Assembly: GCA_965115915.1 (NCBI GenBank)
Contig: OZ220483.1
Location: 434,001 to 498,000, forward strand
DNA: 64,000 nt
Source of the DNA: G965115915 sp965115915
GTDB taxonomy: Bacteria; Pseudomonadota; Gammaproteobacteria; Eutrophobiales; Eutrophobiaceae
Direction of reading: 5' to 3'
Below are positions 42,566-50,463 of the stretch, one piece after another. Every line of letters starts with the position of its first letter. The first letter of the stretch is position 1. The position numbers were made by a program, and so were the translations under genes. The notes beneath the pieces were generated by a model, which worked only from the letters and a program-made list of their open reading frames with translations, searched no databases and was not told the origin of the DNA.

Positions 42566-45367
42566 ATGCCTTCTGACGACCCGGCCCCAAAATCCCTTAT
42601 TATCAACTCCCCATTCTTTGCCCCGTCCCGGCACTGGATATACACCGAGGAAGCTAATCCGCCCGAACTGGTGGAAGGCCGGCGCAAGGCGGGTTACATG
42701 ATCTCCGATCCGCAGGCAAAGCCGTGGCACGACAAGGGCAAATTTGTCGAGCTGCCGCGGGTCAATCAAATCCGTCAGCGCGTGGATGCCTGGCGTGAAA
42801 CGGGCTACCCGGGGATCACCGGCATCACCAAGGTTCTGCTGGAACACTGGAAAGACCGCGAGCAACGCGAGTTTGCATTTTTCTTCTGCCAGATCGAGGC
42901 GATCGAAACGCTGATATGGTTGATTGAATCATCCGACCGGGAGCAGGCCGGGATCGATATCCCTGCGGATGGCGGAACGTTTGGCCGCCTGTGTTCCAAA
43001 TTGGCCACTGGTACCGGGAAGACAGTGGTGATGGCAATGCTGATCGCATGGCAGGTCATCAACCGTGTAACCTACCCCAGGGATGGCCGCTTTTCCCGGC
43101 ACATTTTTGTTGTTGCGCCAAACCTCACGATACGGGAACGGCTGGAGGTCCTCAAGCCGACTGCAGAGGGCAACTACTACGATCAATTCGGCATTGTACC
43201 GCTCTCGCTGAAAGAAAAACTGTGGCAGGCGAAGATCGTGATACGCAACTGGCATGCCCTGAAATGGGATACCGAGGAGCAGATAGGGAAGAAAAAGGGC
43301 GTGGACAAACGCGGTGTGAAAAGCGACGAGGCCTACACCCGTGAGGTGCTGGGTGCAATGGCCGATGCCCACAACTGGATCGTAATAAACGACGAGGCAC
43401 ATCATGCCTGGCGGGTTCCTGCAGGTTCGAAAATCAAAGGTGTCGGAAAAGAAGAGGTGGAAGAAGCCACGAAGTGGATCGGTGGCCTTGAACGCTTGCA
43501 CAAGGTGCGAAATATATTGAATTGCTTTGATTTTTCTGCCACACCGTTTGCACCGAGCGGGAAGAAAACCGCGAAAGAGACATTGTTCGGTTGGGTTGTG
43601 AGTGACTTTGGACTGAATGATGCCATTGAGTCGGGGCTGGTAAAAACGCCACGCATTGTTGTGCGTGATGATGCGTTGCCGGATGCGAAAACTCTCAAAC
43701 CCCGTCTGTATCACATCTATAGTGACCCGGAAGTCAGAGACGATCTGAATCGAAGCGCGGAATCTCACGAGCCATTGCCTTCCTTGATCATGAATGCTTA
43801 TGCTTTGTTGGGTGCGGACTGGGAGCAGACCAGAGCTCATTGGCAGGGGCAAGGCACCCCGCCGGTGATGATTACCGTTGCCAATCGCACTGAAACGGCA
43901 GCACGGATCAAATATGCCTTCGACAATGGCAATATACCGGTTGGCGAGTCGTTGCGTTCCCGTGAAGGCATCTTGCACATTGATTCGAAAGTGTTGAAAG
44001 CGGCAGAGGAGACACAGGAGGCACGGCCATCTGCGGCTTTTCCATTGGTGGGAGCAGGGAAGGATGAAACAAAACACAAAACGACCAGGGAACAACAGGC
44101 CGAAGGTCTGAGGATGCGAGTCAACACTGTCGGACAGGAAAACAAGCCCGGCGCACCGATCCGGAACGTCATTTCGGTCGGCATGCTGTCCGAAGGATGG
44201 GATGCAAGAACCGTCACCCACATCATGGGACTGCGGGCGTTCACGAGCCAGTTGTTGTGTGAACAGGTCGTCGGACGCGGATTGCGGCGTGCTTCCTACG
44301 AAATCAATGAAGAAACTGGCCTGTTCGACCCCGAATATGTCAATGTCTTCGGTGTACCTTTCAGTTTCCTGCCGCACGAAAAGGAAAGCACGGGTGAACC
44401 GTTACCGGCGGACAACAAAGTTACTGTGAGGGTGATGGATGAAAGAGTCAAGTGCTCCATCAAGTGGCCCAATGTTATTCGTATCAGCCGAAGTTATGCC
44501 GCCAGCCTTTCCATGGATTGGGGACAGGTCGAACCGTTGGAACTGGATACATCGAATACCATGCAGATAGTGGAACTCGCGCCTACCGTAGACAACAAAC
44601 CGGATGTGTCTAAAATCAAGGATATCGATCTTGAAAAACTGGCCGTAAAATGGCGCCGGCAGACTATGATTTTCAAGATGGCGCAGGAGACATGGAGAGA
44701 GATGAAACCTGACTGGAAGGCATCCGAATCTGTCTTGATAGCGAAACTGATTCGCCTTACCGAGGAGTTCATCGGCTCGGATCGGATCCGGATCTCACCC
44801 GCATTGTACGACCAGGACCAAAAACGAAGACAACTGGTCATTACCCTCAACATGAGCCAAGTCATCCGTCATTTCTGGAATGCGATAGTGTTTGACAATA
44901 CTGAAAAACGCAGCCCGGTACTGGATAGCAATTACCCGTTTCGTTCAACCGACGACATGCGTCCGTGGCGAACCGGAAAGCCGTTCACCGCGACGAAAAA
45001 AAACCATATCAACTACTGCGTGCATGATAGTACCTGGGAGGCATCTGCATCGTTTGAACTGGATCGAAACAAGGCGGTCGATGCATGGGCAAAAAACGAT
45101 CATCTCGGTTTTGATGTGTTGTATGTGTACAACGGAGTGGTCAGAAAATATCGTCCCGACCTACTCGTTCGGTTGCAGTCCGGCGATCTGCTGGTACTGG
45201 AGATCAAGGGACAGCAAACCGAACAGGACGATGAGAAACACAAATACATGCAGGAGTGGGTCGAGGCTGTCAACGAGGATGGCGGGTTTGGCCGATGGCA
45301 TTTTGCAGTTTCAAGAGCACCGTCCGGTATAAAAGACATTCTTGCCGTGCACGCCGCACATACCTGA
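42566..45367 (+). CDS. Type III-like restriction endonuclease subunit (Res): SF2 helicase with PD-(D/E)XK nuclease
   Basis: 933 residues. Superfamily 2 helicase: Walker A ATGTGKT at 147-153, NDEAHH (Asp276-His279), FSATPFAPSG, motif V region SEGWDARTVTHIMGLRAF and motif VI EQVVGRGLRR from about 566. C-terminal nuclease site YRPDLLV (Asp865) and LEIKG (Glu879, Lys881). The N-terminus LIINSPFFAPSRHW and VEGRRKAGY is typical of the larger Res variants that accompany the large Mod. Starts two bases after the OLD stop. With Mod (36064) it would form an ATP-dependent restriction system whose two subunit genes are separated by three others. Confidence 0.9.
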   Translation: MPSDDPAPKSLIINSPFFAPSRHWIYTEEANPPELVEGRRKAGYMISDPQAKPWHDKGKFVELPRVNQIRQRVDAWRETGYPGITGITKVLLEHWKDREQREFAFFFCQIEAIETLIWLIESSDREQAGIDIPADGGTFGRLCSKLATGTGKTVVMAMLIAWQVINRVTYPRDGRFSRHIFVVAPNLTIRERLEVLKPTAEGNYYDQFGIVPLSLKEKLWQAKIVIRNWHALKWDTEEQIGKKKGVDKRGVKSDEAYTREVLGAMADAHNWIVINDEAHHAWRVPAGSKIKGVGKEEVEEATKWIGGLERLHKVRNILNCFDFSATPFAPSGKKTAKETLFGWVVSDFGLNDAIESGLVKTPRIVVRDDALPDAKTLKPRLYHIYSDPEVRDDLNRSAESHEPLPSLIMNAYALLGADWEQTRAHWQGQGTPPVMITVANRTETAARIKYAFDNGNIPVGESLRSREGILHIDSKVLKAAEETQEARPSAAFPLVGAGKDETKHKTTREQQAEGLRMRVNTVGQENKPGAPIRNVISVGMLSEGWDARTVTHIMGLRAFTSQLLCEQVVGRGLRRASYEINEETGLFDPEYVNVFGVPFSFLPHEKESTGEPLPADNKVTVRVMDERVKCSIKWPNVIRISRSYAASLSMDWGQVEPLELDTSNTMQIVELAPTVDNKPDVSKIKDIDLEKLAVKWRRQTMIFKMAQETWREMKPDWKASESVLIAKLIRLTEEFIGSDRIRISPALYDQDQKRRQLVITLNMSQVIRHFWNAIVFDNTEKRSPVLDSNYPFRSTDDMRPWRTGKPFTATKKNHINYCVHDSTWEASASFELDRNKAVDAWAKNDHLGFDVLYVYNGVVRKYRPDLLVRLQSGDLLVLEIKGQQTEQDDEKHKYMQEWVEAVNEDGGFGRWHFAVSRAPSGIKDILAVHAAHT

Positions 45368-45421
45368 TCATGGGCTGCGTGTTTCTGCGCACCGATGTCT
45401 GCGTCATGGTCGCACCTGCCG

Positions 45422-46696
45422 TCATGCCGGGTCTTGCCTGCCGGCATGCCCGCCGCGCTTGTCGACCAGATACAGGAACTCGGTTACGTGGGTATTGCGT
45501 TGCCTGAGATTGCGGCAGCCGCGGAAGGTGTTGTAGCGGGTGTCCATGACCGTCAGCCTGCCGCAGCGGCGAAGCTCCGAGAGGAATTGTTCATGGGGAA
45601 TGAAGCCTTCTGAATTGTAGGAGATCAGGGCGAACCGGCACCGGCAGTCGTCCACCGCGGAGAACAGCGCATCGGCGGCGTTGCCTGGCTGGTTGTACCG
45701 GGACCGGTTCCACTGTACCGGGATGCCGGAGACCCGGCTGTAATGCTGTGGTGGTTCGTAGTCGCAGATCAGGTTCAGCATGAAATAGTTCGACCCGTAG
45801 GGGTGCTGGTTGTATGGTGGGTCAAAATAGGCGACGTCGACGGCCTCCAGCTCCCGCACCAGCGCGTTGGCGTCACGTTGATGGATCTCGTATGCACAGT
45901 CGAAGCGGGACAAGACCGGGAGTTGCAAGCGTATCTTCCCGCGTATGCGTTTCAGCGCGTTGCGGTGTTCTCCGCCGAACTGGCCTATGCCGTCCCGGTT
46001 TTTGTAGAACCCCTTGAACACACCGGCGGTGTTGGTATGTGCGGATGCCTGCGCGAGCAGTGGGCCAAGCAGCAGGGCCTGGTACCGCGAGGGGACCCGG
46101 GCTATCGCCTGCCGCGCAGAATCGATGTAAATGGCGTTTTCCCGGGTATAGAAAACCCGGTCCGTCGGGCGGATCTTATGTTCGTCCGTGGGAGCGTAGC
46201 GTGCGGTTATGAAGCCGGGCGTCGGGTTGTCATGGATGTGTGCCTCAAGTCGGCTCAGGCAGGCCTGCAACGCATCGTGATCGATCTCCGATCGGTTTGA
46301 CAGATAGCAGCTATTGGTGATCCGGCTGTAGGTTTCCAGGTCGTTTGCGATGATGCGCCGGGCGTGTCGCTTTGCCATGCGGGAGACGACCCCGGTGCCG
46401 GAAAACAGATCCAGAAAGCCAAGCCTGTCTACGCCCAGCAGCCGTTTTGCCGTACGCAGCCCGTGTTCGATGAACGGGAGTAGCGCCCGCTTGCTGCCGA
46501 TATAGGTGATTATCTGGTGTGCCAGATAATCGGGACACTCGCCTGCCCGGGTGGCGTCGGGCGATGTCCGTTGAGCCAGTGCCGTTGCCTTGGTGGTCAA
46601 TCTGTGTGCTTTGTCAGGGGTCTGAATCCGGTGTTCCAGCGGTGGCAGTAGTCGATCCGAGTTGGGGCTGTGCCGTGGCCGTAACATATTATCCAT
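45422..46696 (-). CDS. Adenine-specific DNA methyltransferase (D12/COG3392-like)
   Basis: About 424 residues. YIGSKRALLPFIE opens the conserved part (from residue 65); SAM motif I FLDLFSGTGVVSRMAKRH at 94-111; catalytic motif IV YFDPPYNQHPYGSNYF with DPPY at 292-295. Motif I before IV means the alpha class, unlike the beta-class Mod at 36064. It converges on res, with 54 nt between stops. No cognate nuclease is adjacent, so it is either an orphan or a second methylase of the island. I chose ATG 46696 (MDNMLRPRHS); the frame is open to 46756. Confidence 0.88.
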   Translation of the reverse strand: MDNMLRPRHSPNSDRLLPPLEHRIQTPDKAHRLTTKATALAQRTSPDATRAGECPDYLAHQIITYIGSKRALLPFIEHGLRTAKRLLGVDRLGFLDLFSGTGVVSRMAKRHARRIIANDLETYSRITNSCYLSNRSEIDHDALQACLSRLEAHIHDNPTPGFITARYAPTDEHKIRPTDRVFYTRENAIYIDSARQAIARVPSRYQALLLGPLLAQASAHTNTAGVFKGFYKNRDGIGQFGGEHRNALKRIRGKIRLQLPVLSRFDCAYEIHQRDANALVRELEAVDVAYFDPPYNQHPYGSNYFMLNLICDYEPPQHYSRVSGIPVQWNRSRYNQPGNAADALFSAVDDCRCRFALISYNSEGFIPHEQFLSELRRCGRLTVMDTRYNTFRGCRNLRQRNTHVTEFLYLVDKRGGHAGRQDPA

Positions 46697-46782
46697 ATTA
46701 AGAAAAGCGTGTATAGTAAAGAAATTCAAAAAATTTCCTCGCCAGCACCCGTGCATGCACCCGCTTGAGGGGAATGCCGGTA

Positions 46783-46801
46783 GGGTAAGTCTCTGTTACC
46801 C
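46783..46801. promoter_or_regulatory. Small hairpin GGGTAA/TTACCC between the methylase and mraZ
   Basis: A perfect 6-bp stem with a 7-nt loop and no T-run on either side. It could be an operator for the divergent methylase. Purpose unknown. Confidence 0.3.
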
Positions 46802-46836
46802 GTGAGATTTCCTTATAAGAAAAATGGAATTTTTGC

Positions 46837-46866
46837 TTGCAATTGCCCCGCAGGATTGCATATGAT
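46837..46866 (+). promoter_or_regulatory. Promoter of the mraZ/dcw cluster
   Basis: TTGCAA (46837-46842), 18-bp spacer, TATGAT (46861-46866), preceded by an A/T-rich tract with an AAAAAT/ATTTTT dyad (46820-46834) that could serve as an UP element. The MraZ boxes follow 10 bp later. Confidence 0.65.
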
Positions 46867-46875
46867 GCCCCTATG

Positions 46876-46900
46876 TGGGGAAAAGTGGGGAAAAGTGGGA
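46876..46900 (+). promoter_or_regulatory. MraZ operator: three TGGGN boxes at 10-bp period
   Basis: TGGGG at 46876-46880, TGGGG at 46886-46890 and TGGGA at 46896-46900, separated by AAAAG each time. This is the known MraZ-binding pattern upstream of mraZ and indicates autoregulation of the cluster. Confidence 0.9.
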
Positions 46901-46955
46901 AAATGATCCGGGTGCAGACCCTGCCCGGGGTGTGTCGGATCAGGGCCGGGTGCGC

Positions 46956-47414
46956 ATGTTCCGGGGCATAAGCGGTTTCAGTCTGGACGGCAAGGGGCGC
47001 ATGGCGATCCCCAGCCGTTATCGGGAGGAGTTGCGTGTGCAGGCGGAGGATGCGCTGGTGCTCACACTCAATCCCTTCGACCGCTGCCTGTGGGCGTATC
47101 CGCGTTCGCAGTGGGAGGAGATCGAGCGTAAGCTGGCCGCACTGTCGGATGCCGACTGGGACAGTCGCCAGACCAAACGGATGATGCGTGGTTATGCCAC
47201 GGACTGTCGGCTGGACGGACAGGGTCGTGTGCTGATCCCGAAGCCGCTCCGGGAACATGCGGGCCTGGGTCAGGCGGGGATGTTTCTTGGTCAGGGCAAC
47301 AAGTTCGAGATTTGGGATGCCGCTGCCTGGAACGAGCAGAGGAGCCGTTTTCTGGAATCGCTGGACACGGGCAACGCGGCGCTGTCCGGCTCCCTGGGGT
47401 CGTTGTCGCTGTAG
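46956..47414 (+). CDS. mraZ: Transcriptional regulator MraZ
   Basis: 152 residues with two AbrB-like domains: FRGISGFSLDGKGRMAIPSRYR near the N-terminus and DCRLDGQGRVLIPKPLREHAGL. Binds TGGG repeats upstream of its own gene and represses the dcw cluster (family knowledge). The start ATG 46956 fits the family N-terminus MFRGxxxxxLDxKGR; the frame is open upstream through the operator but is not coding there. Confidence 0.96.
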   Translation: MFRGISGFSLDGKGRMAIPSRYREELRVQAEDALVLTLNPFDRCLWAYPRSQWEEIERKLAALSDADWDSRQTKRMMRGYATDCRLDGQGRVLIPKPLREHAGLGQAGMFLGQGNKFEIWDAAAWNEQRSRFLESLDTGNAALSGSLGSLSL

Positions 47415-47420
47415 TTGACG

Positions 47421-48374
47421 ATGTGTGCCTGCGTGTCGCACATGGCCGTGATGCCGAAGCAAGTGATAGCAGGATTGAACATCGTTGCCGATGGCATCTA
47501 TGTGGATTGTACCTTCGGTGGCGGGGGGCACAGCGGGGAGATACTGAAGCGGCTTGCGGTGGCTGGTTCCCTGTGGGCCTTCGACAAGGACGCCTCAGCG
47601 GAGGACATTGCGGCAGGACCGGCATTTGCCGATGCACGCTTTCACTTTGTGCGCGGCTCTTACACGTTGCTGTCAACGGTGCTGGACGAACGGCAATGGT
47701 GGGGTCGGGTGAACGGGATCGTGATGGATCTCGGCGTGTCATCGATGCAGTTGGATGAACCGGAGCGCGGCTTTTCGTTCCGCTACGACGCGCCGCTGGA
47801 CATGCGTATGGATCAGCGTTCCGGGCAGACCGTTGCCGAATGGCTGCGCACGGCCAGCGAACGCGAGATCGCCGATGTGATTTTTCGTTTTGGCGAGGAA
47901 AGCGCGGCACGGCGTATTGCCCGTTCCATCGTCAGGCGGCGTGAGCAGGCTCCGATCTGTACGACCGGACAGTTGGCGGCCCTGGTCGCAGCCAGTGGCT
48001 CTGGTCGGGACCGCCGGCATGTGCATCCGCTCAGCCGTACCTTCCAGGCCATGCGTATCTTCATTAACCAGGAGTTGCGCGAACTGCACGAATTGCTGGA
48101 ATGTGTCCCCGAGGCCCTGGCCCCGCTTGGGCGGTTGGTCGTGATCAGTTTTCACTCGGCCGAGGATCGTATCGTCAAGCGTTTCATTCGCAGTCGGCAG
48201 CGCGGTGACGACTATCCGATGGAACTGCCGCTACAGCCGGAGACCGGTCGACCCCGATTGCGCAGCGTGGGCAGAATGCAGCGTCCGAACGCCGAGGAGG
48301 TAGCGACTAATCCGCGCTCGCGCAGTGCGGTGCTACGGATAGCGGAACGGGTGCAAGAGAGGGAGGCGGCGTGA
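47421..48374 (+). CDS. rsmH: 16S rRNA (cytosine(1402)-N4)-methyltransferase
   Basis: Also called MraW. 317 residues: GIYVDCTFGGGGHSGEIL (SAM motif, usually GxYxDxTxGxGGHS), GIVMDLGVSSMQLDEPERGFSF, RSGQTVAEWL, HPLSRTFQAMRIFINQEL and the C-terminal RPSPEEVATNPRSRSA-like ending. The usual HTTVLLxEAV start is altered to HMAVMPKQVI. ATG 47421 places that His at the E. coli distance; TTG 47415 and GTG 47433 are alternatives. Its end overlaps ftsL. Confidence 0.95.
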   Translation: MCACVSHMAVMPKQVIAGLNIVADGIYVDCTFGGGGHSGEILKRLAVAGSLWAFDKDASAEDIAAGPAFADARFHFVRGSYTLLSTVLDERQWWGRVNGIVMDLGVSSMQLDEPERGFSFRYDAPLDMRMDQRSGQTVAEWLRTASEREIADVIFRFGEESAARRIARSIVRRREQAPICTTGQLAALVAASGSGRDRRHVHPLSRTFQAMRIFINQELRELHELLECVPEALAPLGRLVVISFHSAEDRIVKRFIRSRQRGDDYPMELPLQPETGRPRLRSVGRMQRPNAEEVATNPRSRSAVLRIAERVQEREAA

Positions 48375-48628
48375 AGACACTCAATGCCTTCCTGTTTCTG
48401 GTGGTGTTTCTCAGCGCGTTGACACTGGTGCTGGTACGGCACCAGAACCGGCAGTATTCCACGGAAATCCGCAAACTTGAGATCGAGCGCGACGCCCTGG
48501 TGGAGCAATGGCGCGGATTACAGATTGAAAGTGCGACGTGGGCGAGTGCCGACCGGGTGGAACAGATAGCGACCGAATACCTGGGGATGCAGATGCCGGA
48601 CAAGATAGAGACGGTGGTACTGGAGTGA
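48371..48628 (+). CDS. ftsL: Cell division protein FtsL
   Basis: 85-residue bitopic membrane protein: membrane helix at about 5-21 (NAFLFLVVFLSALTLVLV) and a periplasmic coiled coil (NRQYSTEIRKLEIERDALVEQW). Partner of FtsB and FtsQ in the divisome. GTG start overlapping the rsmH stop; its end overlaps ftsI. Size and place in the cluster support the call. Confidence 0.9.
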   Translation: MKTLNAFLFLVVFLSALTLVLVRHQNRQYSTEIRKLEIERDALVEQWRGLQIESATWASADRVEQIATEYLGMQMPDKIETVVLE

Positions 48629-50463
48629 ACGAAGTCAACGAGACGGCAGACCCGCAACAGGTCTTTGGCCACTATTTCCGTCATTATTTTCTGTTGACAG
48701 TGTTCGCGGTGGTGGTGTTGCTACTGTGTGTGCGTGCGGTGAAGCTACAGGTGTTGGAGAATGAATCGCTGCAGCGTCATGGCGAGGCGCGTGCGATGCG
48801 TGAGGTGACCATAAACGCATGGCGCGGGGCGATTACCGATCGTCATGGTACGCAACTGGCGGTCAGTACGCCAGTGCCCAGCGTGGTCGGGGTGCCGGGC
48901 AAGTTGCTGGAGCAACGTGATCGTTTCCCGGAGTTGGGTGTGTTGATGGAACTGGATGACCAGGCATTGTTACGCAGAGTGCGGCAGCGATACCGTAGAG
49001 GGAAGGATTTTTTCTATCTTCGCAGGCACGTTGACCCGCAGCTTGCACAGCAGGTGGATGCGTTGCAGATACCGGGGTTGTATTTGATCAAGGAGCACCG
49101 GCGTTACTATCCGGCTGCCGAGATGATGGCGCATGTCGTCGGCTTTGCCAATGTGGATGATCGCGGACAGGAGGGTATGGAACTGGCTTACGACGAGGTG
49201 CTGTCCGGCAGACAGGGCAAGAAGAAGGTGCTGATCGATAGCCGGGGGCAAATCGTGGAGCATATTGAGACGATCATGCCGGCTGTCTCGGGGACGGATT
49301 TGGCATTGAGTATAGACCAGCGTTTGCAGTATCTGGCCTGGCGCGAACTGAAAGCCAGCCTGCATCAACATCAGGCGCGGGCTGGCATGGTTGTGGTCCT
49401 GGATGTGCGTACCGGGGAGGTGTTGGCCATGGTCAATCAACCCTCCTATAACCCGAATAACCGTAGCAGTCTGGATATGCAGCGTGCCCGCAATCGTGCG
49501 GCAACGGACGTGTTCGAACCGGGTTCCACGATGAAACCGTTCACCATTGCCGCTGCACTGGTGTCTGGTGCCTATACACCGGACAGCGAGGTCGACACCA
49601 GTCCAGGCAGTTTCCGGGTTGGCGGGCATTTGATACGGGATATGCGTGACTACGGGAAACTCGGCCTGCGCTCGGTAATCGTCAAATCAAGCAACGTGGG
49701 GGCCAGCAAGGTGGCCCTGTCTCTCGATACCGAAGCCCATGTCGATTTGCTGTCCCGCTTCGGTTTTGGTGAATCTTCCGGCATGGCGTTCCCCGGCGAA
49801 TCGCCGGGTTTCCTGCCTCGGCATCCGCACTGGTCGGATGTGGAGATCGCGACATTGTCGTTCGGTTACGGGCTCTCGGTGACTGCGCTGCAACTGGCAC
49901 GCGCCTATGCGGCCATTGCCAATCATGGGCGGTTGTTGCCGGTATCGCTGCTGCGCCTGGATGAACCGCCCGCCGGGCGGCAGGTGATTCCGCCGCGGGT
50001 GGCGCACGAGTTGTGTCGGATGATGGAGGGGGTGGTATCGCCGGAGGGAACGGCCCGCCGTGCGATGTTGCCTGCTTATCGCGTGGCCGGGAAGACCGGC
50101 ACGGTGCATAAGGTCGGCAGCGACGGCTATCAGATGGATCAGTATATGTCGCTGTTTGTCGGGATTGTCCCGGCATCGCGCCCACGTTTGGCTATGGTGG
50201 TGGTGATCGATGAGCCGAAGGGAGAGCATTACTATGGTGGACTGGTTGCCGCACCGGTATTTGCCGGCTTCATGGATGGCGCGTTGCGCATCCTGAATAT
50301 TGCTCCGGACCGGTTGGAGGAGAAAGCACTGCACATGCTGGTTGACAGTCGACGGCCGTTGCGTCCGCGTCCACCGCCGGATCGGACGGAAATGGTGTCT
50401 GGTACCGGAGATGTGCTGCCGGGCCCGGTGTCAAAGCAGGGCGAGGCAAGGGATGGAATCTGA
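48625..50463 (+). CDS. ftsI: Peptidoglycan DD-transpeptidase FtsI (PBP3)
   Basis: Septal cross-linking enzyme. 612 residues: N-terminal membrane anchor (HYFLLTVFAVVVLLLCVRAV), pedestal domain, then the transpeptidase with Ser301 in EPGSTMKPF (SxxK), SSN in VKSSNVGASK, and KTG at 490-492 in VAGKTGTVHK. GTG start at 48625 overlaps the ftsL stop; the longer upstream frame is not needed. Its 3' end overlaps murE by 11 nt. Confidence 0.96.
   Translation: MNEVNETADPQQVFGHYFRHYFLLTVFAVVVLLLCVRAVKLQVLENESLQRHGEARAMREVTINAWRGAITDRHGTQLAVSTPVPSVVGVPGKLLEQRDRFPELGVLMELDDQALLRRVRQRYRRGKDFFYLRRHVDPQLAQQVDALQIPGLYLIKEHRRYYPAAEMMAHVVGFANVDDRGQEGMELAYDEVLSGRQGKKKVLIDSRGQIVEHIETIMPAVSGTDLALSIDQRLQYLAWRELKASLHQHQARAGMVVVLDVRTGEVLAMVNQPSYNPNNRSSLDMQRARNRAATDVFEPGSTMKPFTIAAALVSGAYTPDSEVDTSPGSFRVGGHLIRDMRDYGKLGLRSVIVKSSNVGASKVALSLDTEAHVDLLSRFGFGESSGMAFPGESPGFLPRHPHWSDVEIATLSFGYGLSVTALQLARAYAAIANHGRLLPVSLLRLDEPPAGRQVIPPRVAHELCRMMEGVVSPEGTARRAMLPAYRVAGKTGTVHKVGSDGYQMDQYMSLFVGIVPASRPRLAMVVVIDEPKGEHYYGGLVAAPVFAGFMDGALRILNIAPDRLEEKALHMLVDSRRPLRPRPPPDRTEMVSGTGDVLPGPVSKQGEARDGI

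Noticed and set aside
35961..46860. Attachment-site duplication of the rnpB 3' end flanking the island
   Set aside because: I looked for the rnpB 3' sequence near 46700-46860 and saw no copy; there is also no integrase gene.
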